A stretch of 64,000 nt of DNA, from positions 62,001 to 126,000 of the forward strand of contig DASVDX010000086.1 in assembly GCA_036380875.1 (NCBI GenBank), given 5' to 3'. The translations under genes and the position numbers were made by a program. Of the stretch, positions 41,784 to 49,649 are shown one piece after another; position 1 is the stretch's first letter, and each line of letters opens with the position of its first letter. The stretch is from ZC4RG17 sp036380875. Lineage in GTDB: Bacteria > Actinomycetota > Acidimicrobiia > Spongiisociales > ZC4RG35. The notes below the pieces were generated by a model, which worked only from the letters and a program-made list of their open reading frames with translations, had not been told where the DNA came from and did not search any database.

Positions 41784-42347
41784 GTGATCCCGCACCCGGC
41801 CGATGCCTCCGCCCATTGGCCACCTCCCACCGAAGATGTCGTGGCCGCCCGCGATGGTGATCGCCAGGCGATGGGGCGCGTCCTCGCCGCCGGCCACCCG
41901 CGGCTCGTCGCCTTCTACCACGGCGTGGGGATGCCGGCCGACCTGGTCCACGAGATCGTCTCCGATTCGCTCGAGGGGATGGTCCGCAACTTCTCCAGAC
42001 TGCGGGACCCGCAAGCGTTCGAAGCGTGGTTCTGGACGATCGCCCGGAACCGGATGCGCACGGCACTCCGCCGCTATCGCAACCGCCAGGAGGGCACCGA
42101 CGCCTTCGTCTCCCCGCAAACGCCCGAAGAGAAGGCGATGTCGAGCCACGAGCACGATCTCATCCGCCAGGCGATGGCGTCGCTCAGCTTGAAGGACCGG
42201 GAGATCCTGTGGCTCCGAGAGGTGGAGGGCCTCGAGTACGAGGAGATCGGCACTCGTCTCGGGGCCACGGTCGGGACGGTCCGCGTCGCCTGTCATCGGG
42301 CGCGGAAGCGCTTGGAGGAAGCCTTCCAGCGCCTCGACAACGGATGA
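41784..42347 (+). CDS. ECF-type RNA polymerase sigma factor
   Basis: A 187-residue sigma-70 family factor with only regions 2 and 4. Region 2 covers about residues 20-95 (VVAARDGDRQAMGRVL, RDPQAFEAWFWTIARNRMRT), and region 4 covers about 127-180 (RQAMASLSLKDREILWLREVEGLEYEEIGTRLGATVGTVRVACHRARKRL), which contacts the -35. It probably works with the upstream DUF5667 protein. The GTG start at 41784 follows the leaderless box; the stop overlaps the TrmH start as ATGA. Confidence 0.9.
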   Translation: MIPHPADASAHWPPPTEDVVAARDGDRQAMGRVLAAGHPRLVAFYHGVGMPADLVHEIVSDSLEGMVRNFSRLRDPQAFEAWFWTIARNRMRTALRRYRNRQEGTDAFVSPQTPEEKAMSSHEHDLIRQAMASLSLKDREILWLREVEGLEYEEIGTRLGATVGTVRVACHRARKRLEEAFQRLDNG

Positions 42348-43111
42348 TCACCTCCACGTCCAATCCACTGGTCAAGGAACTGGTGCGGCTCCGTGAGCGC
42401 CGACGCCGGGACTCCTCCGGCACTTTCGTGATCGAAGGGCGACGGGAGGTGGCCTTGGCTGTGGCAGCCGGCGTCGAAATCCGCCAACTGATCGTTTCGC
42501 CTCCCCTCGCCGGTGAGCCTCCGGAAGTCGACGCGCCGGTCGTCGAGATGGCCGAGGAACCGTTCCGGAAAGCCTCGGTCCGCCAGAACCCCGACGGCGT
42601 CCTCGCCGTCGCCCGCCACCTCGACACGAGCCTCGGGACTCGCACGCTCCCGCCCGACCCACTGGTGCTCCTGGTGGAGGGGATCGAGAAGCCGGGCAAT
42701 CTGGGGGCGATGCTGCGCACCGCAGACGCCGCCGGCGTCGACCTCGTCGTGGTCGCCGACCCGGCCACCGACGTCCACAACCCCAACGTCGTGCGGGCCA
42801 GCCAGGGGGCGCTCTTCACCGTTCCAGTGGCAGTCGCCGACCGGGAACAGGTCCTGTGCTGGCTCGAGGAGCGCGCCGTGCGCCTCATAGCCACCACCCC
42901 CGACGCCACCGACGAGTTGTGGCACACGGATCTCACCGGGCCGATCGCCCTCGCCATCGGGGCAGAAGCCACCGGGCTCAGCCCTGGGACGCTCGAGGCG
43001 GCCTCTCAACTCGTCAAGGTGCCGATGTACGGTCGCGTCGACAGCCTGAATGCCTCGGTCACCGCCGGGATCGCTCTGTACGAGGCTCTGCGGCAGCGTC
43101 GCTCCGATTGA
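42344..43111 (+). CDS. SpoU/TrmH-family RNA 2'-O-methyltransferase
   Basis: A 255-residue knotted methyltransferase with an N-terminal RNA-binding L30e-like domain (NPLVKELVRLRERRRRDSSG, FVIEGRREVALA) and the C-terminal SPOUT knot: VEGIEKPGNLGAMLRTADAAG, AIGAEATGLS and VPMYGRVDSLNASVTAGIALYE. Both motifs needed for AdoMet and catalysis are intact. Such enzymes methylate ribose in rRNA or tRNA; the target is unknown. It is coupled to the sigma gene by a four-base overlap. Confidence 0.9.
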   Translation: MITSTSNPLVKELVRLRERRRRDSSGTFVIEGRREVALAVAAGVEIRQLIVSPPLAGEPPEVDAPVVEMAEEPFRKASVRQNPDGVLAVARHLDTSLGTRTLPPDPLVLLVEGIEKPGNLGAMLRTADAAGVDLVVVADPATDVHNPNVVRASQGALFTVPVAVADREQVLCWLEERAVRLIATTPDATDELWHTDLTGPIALAIGAEATGLSPGTLEAASQLVKVPMYGRVDSLNASVTAGIALYEALRQRRSD

Positions 43112-43127
43112 ACACAAAGACTTGCTA

Positions 43128-43143
43128 TCGAACACATGTTCGA
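43128..43143 (+). promoter_or_regulatory. LexA (SOS) box upstream of the exonuclease-GIY-YIG gene
   Basis: TCGAACACATGTTCGA matches exactly the actinobacterial SOS-box half sites TCGAAC and GTTCGA with a four-base centre. It lies 18 bases before the start of the DEDDh-UvrC-like gene. A TTGCTA just before it and a TTAGAA just after it, spaced by the 16-base box, may be the promoter. Confidence 0.85.
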
Positions 43144-43161
43144 TTAGAAGTCTGAGGCACC

Positions 43162-44784
43162 ATGTCGGCTGCCTACCAGCCCAGCTTCGACGAACTGGGC
43201 ATCCCGCTCTCCGAGGTCACGTTCTGCGTCCTCGATCTCGAGACGACGGGTGGGTCGGCGGCGCTGTGTGAGATCACCGAGGTCGGCGCCGCCCGCTATC
43301 GCATGGGCGAGGAAGTCGCCACCTTCCAGACGCTCGTCAACCCAGGGGTGGCGATCCCGCCTTTCATCACGGTCCTCACCGGCATCACCCAGGCGATGGT
43401 GGTCGAAGCTCCGGCCATCGAAGAGGTCCTGCCGTCACTCCTCGAGTTCATCGGCAACTCGGTCGTCGTCGGCCACAACCTCCGCTTCGACCTGTCGTTC
43501 CTCGATGCTGCGGCCCGCCGGCTCGGGTACCCGAAGGTCTCGAACCGAACGCTCGACACCGTTGCGCTGGCACGCCGGCTAGTGCGCAATGAAGTCCGCA
43601 ACCTGAAGCTGTCGACGCTCGCCGCCCACTTCCGCTCCCCCGTCACGCCCACACATCGTGCACTCGACGATGCCCGCGCCACCGCCTATGTGCTCTGGGG
43701 GCTCCTCGAACGCGCCGGATCGCTCGGCGTCACCTTCCTCGACGATCTCCTCCAACTGCCCACGGCCCGCGGGTCGGCCCACTATCGCAAGATCGCCCTC
43801 TCCGACGACCTCCCCCGCCGACCCGGCGTGTACATGTTCAAGGACCGCAACGGGTCCGTCTTCTATGTGGGAAAGGCCACGAATCTGCGTTCGAGGGTCC
43901 GTTCGTATTTCTACGGCGATGACCGCCGCTCTGTCACCGACATGATGCGGGAGCTGCACTCGATCGACTATCGCGTGTGCGAGACGGCCATCGAGGCGGA
44001 GGTGACGGAGCTGCGGATGATCCACTCGCACCGCCCCCGTCACAACCGCCGATCGAAGCCGCCCAAGGCGTCCCACTTCGTCAAGCTCACCCGGGAGGCG
44101 TTCCCGCGCCTTTCCCTGGTGCGAACTCTGAAAGAGGACGGCGAGTGCTACCTGGGCCCGTTTCGCACTCGCCGAGCGGCGGAAACGGTCCTCTTGGCGT
44201 TGTGGGACGCGGTTCCGATCCGTCGCTGCAGCGGCCGCCCCGGTACGCGGTCGACGACGTGCGCCATGGCCCAGATGGGCGTGGCCCTGTGCCCCTGCGA
44301 CGGAACCCTCACTCGCGAGGAGTATTCACCGGTGGTCGAACTGCTCAGGGAAGGGATCGACTCCCGGCCGGAGCTGCTCCTCCAGCCGTTGGCGGAGCGT
44401 ATGGAGCGAATGGCCGCCGAGCAGCGGTTCGAGGAGGCCGCCGTGGCACGGGATCGCCATCGTGCCCTGGCTAGGGCCCTCGAGCGTCGCCGGGCCTGGC
44501 GTGCGCTGTGTGACGCCGGCACCATCGAAGTGCTGGGAGCGGACGGCGAACGAGTGCTGATCCAGGGCGGACGCCTGGTCCATTCGTGGAAAGGCCCTTC
44601 CGGGCCCCCTCTCACCGTGGTCGAGACCGCCGACTCTCCTCCCACGCCGGTGCCGCCCGATGTTCTCGCCGCCGAGGAGGCACATCTGTTGTGGCGCTGG
44701 CTGTGCTCGGAGGGGGTGCGGCTGATCCACGCCGACGGCCCCCTCCAGCTTCCTGCTCGGCGGGTGCCGGCCCTAGCGGTATGA
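43162..44784 (+). CDS. DEDDh exonuclease fused to UvrC-like GIY-YIG nuclease (DnaQ-Cho type)
   Basis: A 540-residue DNA-repair protein. Residues about 20-180 are a DnaQ/epsilon-like 3'-5' exonuclease: FCVLDLETTG with Asp 25 and Glu 27, VVGHNLRFDLSFLD, and HRALDDARAT. Residues about 218-300 are a GIY-YIG nuclease: RRPGVYMFKDRNGSVFYVGKATNLR and RVRSYFYGDD. A UVR-like helical segment (MAAEQRFEEAAVARDRHRAL) lies about residue 410. The UvrC RNase H and helix-hairpin-helix modules are absent, as in Cho. A similar fusion occurs in mycobacteria. The ATG at 43162 follows TGAGGCACC and a perfect SOS box, so damage induction is likely. Confidence 0.88.
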   Translation: MSAAYQPSFDELGIPLSEVTFCVLDLETTGGSAALCEITEVGAARYRMGEEVATFQTLVNPGVAIPPFITVLTGITQAMVVEAPAIEEVLPSLLEFIGNSVVVGHNLRFDLSFLDAAARRLGYPKVSNRTLDTVALARRLVRNEVRNLKLSTLAAHFRSPVTPTHRALDDARATAYVLWGLLERAGSLGVTFLDDLLQLPTARGSAHYRKIALSDDLPRRPGVYMFKDRNGSVFYVGKATNLRSRVRSYFYGDDRRSVTDMMRELHSIDYRVCETAIEAEVTELRMIHSHRPRHNRRSKPPKASHFVKLTREAFPRLSLVRTLKEDGECYLGPFRTRRAAETVLLALWDAVPIRRCSGRPGTRSTTCAMAQMGVALCPCDGTLTREEYSPVVELLREGIDSRPELLLQPLAERMERMAAEQRFEEAAVARDRHRALARALERRRAWRALCDAGTIEVLGADGERVLIQGGRLVHSWKGPSGPPLTVVETADSPPTPVPPDVLAAEEAHLLWRWLCSEGVRLIHADGPLQLPARRVPALAV

Positions 44785-44812
44785 GCGTTTTTCTCTCCTA
44801 ACCTTGCGAGGG

Positions 44813-46807
44813 ATGCGCTTCATCGTCCGTCCCGGCACCGACCCGGTCGCCACTGCCGACGCCACCCTCCTCAAGACTCTCGGGTTGCCATATGGCGGCG
44901 TCGTGGCGGTGGGCAAGACCCACGTCCTGGTCAAGGCCGGCACCGTTCCCGAGCCCACCGCCCTCCTGCTCGGGCCGCGGGCGCAGCGCAACGCCGGCGT
45001 GTCCGCAGGAACCAGCGTCGACGTGACCCGGGCGGTGCTCGCCCCCGCTGCCATCGTCGTGCTCGACCAAGAAGAGACACCCGACGATCCCGGGCGGCTC
45101 GTGGCGGCCTGGCAAGGCCGTCCCGTCAGCTCCGGCGACCACATCGACTTGCCCGACGAGGGTGAGGCGAGGATCGCCGAGGTCGTCCCGAACGGGGCGG
45201 CGATGGTCGGCCCGGCAACCAGAATCGTGGGGCTGGCGGACCGCGTCTCGGTAGCAACCCCAACGAAAACCGCGGCGCCTGATCCGTCTCCTGTCCAGAG
45301 CCAGACCACGGAACGCAAGGAACGGGTCACGAGCGACGCCGCCCTGCTCGCCGGCTTGGAGACCCAGCGGGATCTGCTCGCCGGTTGGCTCACCCTCCTC
45401 ACCTCCCCTCAAGACCTGCCCGCCACCTGGGGACTCCCCCGCGTCGCCGGCGTGTGGGTCGAGGGGCCACCGGGATGCGGACGACCCGAACTCGTCCGGG
45501 CGGCGGCAGGCGACGTCGCCGTGCCACTCCACGATGTGGCGTTGGACCGGGTCTTCAAGCCCGAGCGCCTCCTCGAGGTGCTGCAGGGAGCGCTTGCCAA
45601 GGCCGGTGACCGGGGTGTGATCTTCGTCGACCGCGTCGAACTGCTCACCGGCGACGACGCTCTCTCCAACTACCGAACCCAGTTCGGCGCCGTCTTCCGC
45701 TGGTTCCTCGATTCGGCGGCGGAGCGTCGCGGGCTGGCGGTGGTGCTGGGCGCCTCCTCCCTCGGCACGGTCGACCCGGGGCTGGCGTCCAATCCCCTGC
45801 TGCCCCGATCGCTGTCGATCCCCCCTCCCGACATCGAGAGGCGAAAGCTCCTCTTCCAGGCGGCGCTGTCAGACGTGCCCGTGAGCGATATCGACTACGC
45901 CACCCTCGCCGCCCGTTCGGCCGGGTTCTCGGGGACCGACATCGTGGGGGCGGTGCTCCACGCTTCTGCCGGCCTCGCCCGGCGGGGCGGCATGCTCACG
46001 ACCGCCGAGATCCTCGATGCGATCCGCGACACCACCCCTTCCTTGGGTTCGACATCGATCGGCGAGATCCCGTCGCACGGCTTCGACCAGGTCGCCGACC
46101 TCGTTGAGGTGAAACAGCGGCTCACCGAGGCGGTGATCTGGCCGATTTCCCAGCCGGAGCGCTTCAAGGCACTGGGGATCGACCCACCGCGGGGAATCCT
46201 CCTCCATGGGCCGCCCGGCACAGGCAAGACATTTGTCGTCAGGGCCGTTGCTCACGAGGCGGGAGCCGCCTTCTTCCCCATCAAGGGAGCAGAACTGCTC
46301 GACAAATACGTGGGCGAGTCGGAGCGCGGCGTGCGCGACGTGTTCGCCCGGGCTCGCACCGCCGCCCCGTCCATCATCTTCTTCGACGAGCTCGACGCCC
46401 TCGCCCCCGTGCGAGGCCGCTCCACGACGAGCGTGACCGACTCGGTGGTGGCAGCACTCCTCACCGAACTGGACGGCGTCACCGAACGCGGCGACGTGGC
46501 GGTGATCGGCGCCACCAACCGCCCAGACCTGATCGACCCGGCGCTGTTGCGCAGCGGCCGGTTCGAGACCCACATCGAGCTGGGCTTGCCCGATGTCACC
46601 GCCCGGCGGGCGATGCTCGACATCACCGACGTACCGTTCGCCGACGACGTCGACCTCGACGAGCTGGCTCAGATGACGGAAGGTCTGTCCTTCGCCGACC
46701 TCGAGGGGATGCTGCGGGAGGCAGCGCTCACCGCCCTCCGCCGCGACACATCCGCCCGCGAGGTCACCCTCGCCGATCTCATGGCGGCGCGGGAGCGATT
46801 CCTATGA
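44813..46807 (+). CDS. Cdc48/VCP-like AAA ATPase with degenerate D1 domain
   Basis: A 664-residue protein with an N-terminal double-psi-barrel-like region (residues 1-150), a Thr/Pro-rich linker, a D1 AAA module and a D2 AAA module. D2 is canonical: LLHGPPGTGKT about 464-474, IIFFDELDAL about 521-530, GATNRPDLIDPALLRSGRF. D1 has lost key residues: Walker A reads GPPGCGRPEL (K to R, T to P) about 218-227, and Walker B reads VIFVDRVEL (E to R). It resembles the actinobacterial Cdc48-like protein Cpa that interacts with the proteasome; this assignment is from architecture. The ATG at 44813 is preferred to the TTG at 44804; TAACCT lies eight bases upstream. Confidence 0.85.
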   Translation: MRFIVRPGTDPVATADATLLKTLGLPYGGVVAVGKTHVLVKAGTVPEPTALLLGPRAQRNAGVSAGTSVDVTRAVLAPAAIVVLDQEETPDDPGRLVAAWQGRPVSSGDHIDLPDEGEARIAEVVPNGAAMVGPATRIVGLADRVSVATPTKTAAPDPSPVQSQTTERKERVTSDAALLAGLETQRDLLAGWLTLLTSPQDLPATWGLPRVAGVWVEGPPGCGRPELVRAAAGDVAVPLHDVALDRVFKPERLLEVLQGALAKAGDRGVIFVDRVELLTGDDALSNYRTQFGAVFRWFLDSAAERRGLAVVLGASSLGTVDPGLASNPLLPRSLSIPPPDIERRKLLFQAALSDVPVSDIDYATLAARSAGFSGTDIVGAVLHASAGLARRGGMLTTAEILDAIRDTTPSLGSTSIGEIPSHGFDQVADLVEVKQRLTEAVIWPISQPERFKALGIDPPRGILLHGPPGTGKTFVVRAVAHEAGAAFFPIKGAELLDKYVGESERGVRDVFARARTAAPSIIFFDELDALAPVRGRSTTSVTDSVVAALLTELDGVTERGDVAVIGATNRPDLIDPALLRSGRFETHIELGLPDVTARRAMLDITDVPFADDVDLDELAQMTEGLSFADLEGMLREAALTALRRDTSAREVTLADLMAARERFL

Positions 46808-47719
46808 CGATCTCAGCTGTTCGATGACCGGAGCGAAGTCCCGGAGCGATTGCTGCTGTATCACCGGGTAGTTGATCCCCCACCGCTCACGCCGTTCCAC
46901 CAAGTCGGCGGCTACCTCCTCAGGTGAGCCGACCAGGAAGTGAGGCGAGGCGAGGATCGCCTCAGGTTCGGTGTCCCACACCTGCGCCAGCTTCTCTGCG
47001 CCCTGGTTCCGATCCCCGACTTCGAGACCGAAGGTGAGGATGTTCAACTCCAGGTCGTCGAATCGCTCGCCGGCGACTTCCCTCACCCGGTCGATCTTGC
47101 GGTCGATCAGCTCCCCCGCCCTCACGAGACGGTCCCGCAAGTCGCGGCGGTTGGTGATCTCCCCCGCCGAGATGCCGACGATGTCGGCGTAGCGGGCGGC
47201 GATGCCGAGCATCCGCCGGCCACCGCCCCCGATGAGGAGGGTGGGCCGCCCCTCCCCCGGCTTCGGGAGGCCGTCGTGATGGATCCGGTAGTGCTCGCCG
47301 TCGAAGTCGACCGGGCCGTCCGCCCACGTCCGGCGCAGGACGATGACCGCTTCCTCGAAGCGGTCCACCTGCACCTTCGGGGGATCCTTGCGGATGCCGG
47401 AGGCGGCGTAGTCGACCTCGTCCCACCCGGTGCCGATGCCCAGCTCCAACCGCCCGTCGCTGAGCAGGTCGACGGTGGCCGCTTCCTTCGCCAGGACCGC
47501 CGGGTGGCGAAAGTCGTTGGCCAACACCAACGTCCCGATCCTGAGCGACGTGTGCTCGGCGGCCATCGCCAGTGCTGGAAGCGGCGCCAGCTTGTCCGAG
47601 AAGTGGTCGGAGATGAACAGCGTGGAGTAGCCGAGATCCTCGGCCATCCGGATCTGGTCGAGCCACTCCTGGCGGGAGGCGGCCCGGCCCACCATCGCCC
47701 CGAACCTGAATGGTTGCAT
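46802..47719 (-). CDS. LLM-class (F420-dependent-type) oxidoreductase
   Basis: A 305-residue luciferase-like TIM-barrel flavin/F420 enzyme. The N-terminus PFRFGAMVGRAASRQEWLDQI is typical, followed by FISDHFSDKLAPLPALAMAAEHT, LGIGTGWDEVDYAASGI and TLLIGGGGRRMLGIAARYADIVGI. It fits the mycobacterial TIGR03621-type branch. The cofactor is probably F420 in an actinobacterium, but no F420 biosynthesis genes are in the window. The ATG at 47719 follows TACGCT plus six bases. The hisA gene lies upstream on the same strand, and the AAA ATPase gene converges with a six-base overlap. Confidence 0.85.
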   Translation of the reverse strand: MQPFRFGAMVGRAASRQEWLDQIRMAEDLGYSTLFISDHFSDKLAPLPALAMAAEHTSLRIGTLVLANDFRHPAVLAKEAATVDLLSDGRLELGIGTGWDEVDYAASGIRKDPPKVQVDRFEEAVIVLRRTWADGPVDFDGEHYRIHHDGLPKPGEGRPTLLIGGGGRRMLGIAARYADIVGISAGEITNRRDLRDRLVRAGELIDRKIDRVREVAGERFDDLELNILTFGLEVGDRNQGAEKLAQVWDTEPEAILASPHFLVGSPEEVAADLVERRERWGINYPVIQQQSLRDFAPVIEQLRSS

Positions 47720-47731
47720 CGTCCGAGCGTA
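47720..47731 (-). promoter_or_regulatory. Leaderless -10 element for the LLM oxidoreductase gene
   Basis: TACGCT (47731 to 47726) is followed by six bases and the ATG at 47719. It lies in the short gap after hisA, so the gene need not depend on hisA transcription. Confidence 0.6.
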
Positions 47732-47738
47732 CCGACGC

Positions 47739-48434
47739 TCAGATACGGAGACGCTCGCGAGCCTCCGCCAGCGTGAAGCGCCGATCGTAGAGGGCACGCC
47801 CGACTACGACCGCCTCACAACCGAGCGCGGCGAGCGGATCGAGGTCGCCCAGCGTGCCGACCCCGCCAGAGGCGATCACTCTGAACCTCCCGTCTTCGAT
47901 CACCTTCCGGGTCAGGTCGACGTCGGCCCCTTCCAGGGTGCCGTCGCGGCCGATACCTGTGACCAAGAGTCGCGGAACGCCCGCGTCGGCGAGCCCATCC
48001 AACACCGAATGGAGCGACTTGCCCTCGTCGAGCCACCCCGCTCCCGTCGCCTTGTCACCTCGCACGTCCACTGCGGCCACGCAGCGCTCCCCCAGGCCGA
48101 CCAAGCTCTCCGGGTGCCACACGGCTGCCGTGCCCATCACCACCCGCTGCGCACCGAGATCCAGCACTCGCTGGGCGATCTCTGCAGTGCGGATGCCTCC
48201 ACCGGCCTGGTACGGGACTCCCGCCCTTCCCAGCTCCTCCCACAAGGCATAGTCGGGCTCCCCCGAACGGGCCCCTTCGAGATCGACGACATGCACCCGC
48301 TGAGCACCCTCTTCGAGCCACGCCTTTGCCGTCGCCACCGGGTCCGACCCGTATTCGGTCACCCGCGAGTAGTCACCACGCAGCAGCCGCACGACCTTGC
48401 CCTCGAGGACATCGACGGCGGGGATGACTTCCAA
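47739..48434 (-). CDS. hisA: Phosphoribosylformimino-AICAR-P isomerase (HisA)
   Basis: HisA isomerises ProFAR to PRFAR in histidine synthesis. The 231-residue beta-alpha barrel has the paired phosphate sites typical of HisA/HisF: IPAVDVLEGKVVRL at the N-terminus with the catalytic Asp, and VTGIGRDGTLEGADVDL with the second Asp in the C-terminal half. In some actinobacteria the enzyme (PriA) also does the tryptophan-pathway TrpF reaction; no separate trpF is visible to argue either way. It starts at a TTG after GGAGGT and is divergent from the yerC-his operon across a 67-base region with a palindrome. Confidence 0.92.
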   Translation of the reverse strand: MEVIPAVDVLEGKVVRLLRGDYSRVTEYGSDPVATAKAWLEEGAQRVHVVDLEGARSGEPDYALWEELGRAGVPYQAGGGIRTAEIAQRVLDLGAQRVVMGTAAVWHPESLVGLGERCVAAVDVRGDKATGAGWLDEGKSLHSVLDGLADAGVPRLLVTGIGRDGTLEGADVDLTRKVIEDGRFRVIASGGVGTLGDLDPLAALGCEAVVVGRALYDRRFTLAEARERLRI

Positions 48435-48435
48435 G

Positions 48436-48463
48436 TTGACCTCCTGTATTCACGCGCTAATGT
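48436..48463 (+). promoter_or_regulatory. Promoter of the yerC-his operon
   Basis: TTGACC at 48436-48441 and TAATGT at 48458-48463 are spaced by 16 bases, giving a start near 48470 and a leader of about 32 bases. Confidence 0.7.
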
Positions 48464-48464
48464 T

Positions 48465-48484
48465 GTAGCACGTTAAAACGCTAC
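48465..48484 (+). promoter_or_regulatory. Palindromic operator candidate over the yerC-his start site
   Basis: GTAGC and GCTAC flank a TTAA-centred core in a 20-base imperfect palindrome (48465-48484), immediately after the -10 box. A bound protein would block transcription of yerC and the his genes and perhaps of the divergent hisA. The TrpR-like YerC encoded next is the natural candidate. Confidence 0.6.
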
Positions 48485-48501
48485 TACGGAATTCGACCCC
48501 A

Positions 48502-48804
48502 ATGACTCTGCAAAACGAGGACTGGCGCAACGAGGACACCGCTTCTCTGTTCGAGGCGATCCTCTCGCTGCAGACGGCCGAGGAGGCCGCCGCCTTCTTC
48601 CGTGATCTCTGCACGTTACGCGAGCTAGCGGACCTGTCGCACCGCTGGAAGGTGGCCCGGCTCCTCGACGATGGGCTCCCCTACCGGGAGATCGCCGAGC
48701 GCACCGGAGCCTCGACCGCCACCGTCACCCGCATCAACCAGTGGCTGCAACACGGCGCCGGCGGGTACCGCCTGGCTCTCGACCGCATGAAGGAACGCTC
48801 ATGA
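48502..48804 (+). CDS. yerC: YerC/YecD-family TrpR-like repressor
   Basis: A 100-residue DNA-binding protein of the YerC/TrpR-like family. The TrpR-type helix-turn-helix is DLSHRWKVARLLDDGLPYREIAERTGASTATVTRINQWL, about residues 48-84. TrpR relatives bind an amino acid or related ligand; YerC-type proteins occur next to histidine genes in other bacteria, and here it is the first gene of the his operon with a palindrome over its own promoter. Regulation of his genes is therefore likely but not shown. The stop overlaps the hisG start as ATGA. Confidence 0.85.
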   Translation: MTLQNEDWRNEDTASLFEAILSLQTAEEAAAFFRDLCTLRELADLSHRWKVARLLDDGLPYREIAERTGASTATVTRINQWLQHGAGGYRLALDRMKERS

Positions 48805-49649
48805 GTGAACTCGTCCGAATCGCCGTGCCCAACAAGGGGCGCCTCCGCGCACCGGCCATCGAGCTCCTCCAGGCTGCCGGCCTGGCGTTCGAGGCATCCG
48901 ATCGGGCCCTCTCCGTCCGAGTCACCAACGCCGACATCGACCTCCTCTTCGTGCGCACCGAGGATGTCCCCGAGTTGGTGGCGGATGGCGTCGCCGACCT
49001 GGGCATCACCGGAGTCGACCTGCTCGCCGAATCCGGAGCCGGTCTCGATGTCCTGTTGGAGCTGGGCTTCGGCCGCTGCCGGCTCGCTGCCGCCGTCCCC
49101 AACGCATCGGACCTCGACAAGATCGAGGACTTCGTCGGAAAGCGCATCGCCACCGCCCATCCCGGGGTGACCACCCGGTTCTTCTCCGAAAAGGGAATCG
49201 ACGTCACCGTTGTGCCGCTGCGGGGATCGGTCGAGGTGGCCACCAAGCTCGGGGTGGCTGACGGGATCGTCGACCTCGTCTCCACCGGCTCCACCTTGCG
49301 CGTCAACGGGCTGCGAGAAGTCGGCACGCTGATCGAATCCGAGGCGATCCTCGTGTCCGGCGGCAGAGGGAACGGCGCCGTCGACCGCATCGCCACCGCC
49401 ATCGGCTCAGTGGTGGCTGCCCGCAGAAAGCGGTACCTCCTCCTCAACGCCCCTCTGGAGGCTGTGGAGAACATCGCCGCCCTCATCCCGGGGCTCACCG
49501 CCCCCACGATCATGCCGCTGGCGGGAGGCGACATGTGTGCCATCCACTCCGTGGTCGACGCCGACGACGTGTGGCACCTCCTCCCCCGCCTGGAAGAGGC
49601 GGGAGGCCGCGGCATCCTCGTCCTCCCGATCGAGCAGCTGATCCCATGA
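48801..49649 (+). CDS. hisG: ATP phosphoribosyltransferase, long form
   Basis: HisG joins ATP and PRPP in the first step of histidine synthesis. The 282-residue length is that of the long form with the C-terminal ACT-like domain that binds histidine for feedback inhibition. The core has RIAVPNKGRLRAPAIELL, GITGVDLLAESG and the PRPP loop VDLVSTGSTLRVNGL. It overlaps yerC upstream and hisD downstream by four bases each. Confidence 0.95.
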   Translation: MSELVRIAVPNKGRLRAPAIELLQAAGLAFEASDRALSVRVTNADIDLLFVRTEDVPELVADGVADLGITGVDLLAESGAGLDVLLELGFGRCRLAAAVPNASDLDKIEDFVGKRIATAHPGVTTRFFSEKGIDVTVVPLRGSVEVATKLGVADGIVDLVSTGSTLRVNGLREVGTLIESEAILVSGGRGNGAVDRIATAIGSVVAARRKRYLLLNAPLEAVENIAALIPGLTAPTIMPLAGGDMCAIHSVVDADDVWHLLPRLEEAGGRGILVLPIEQLIP

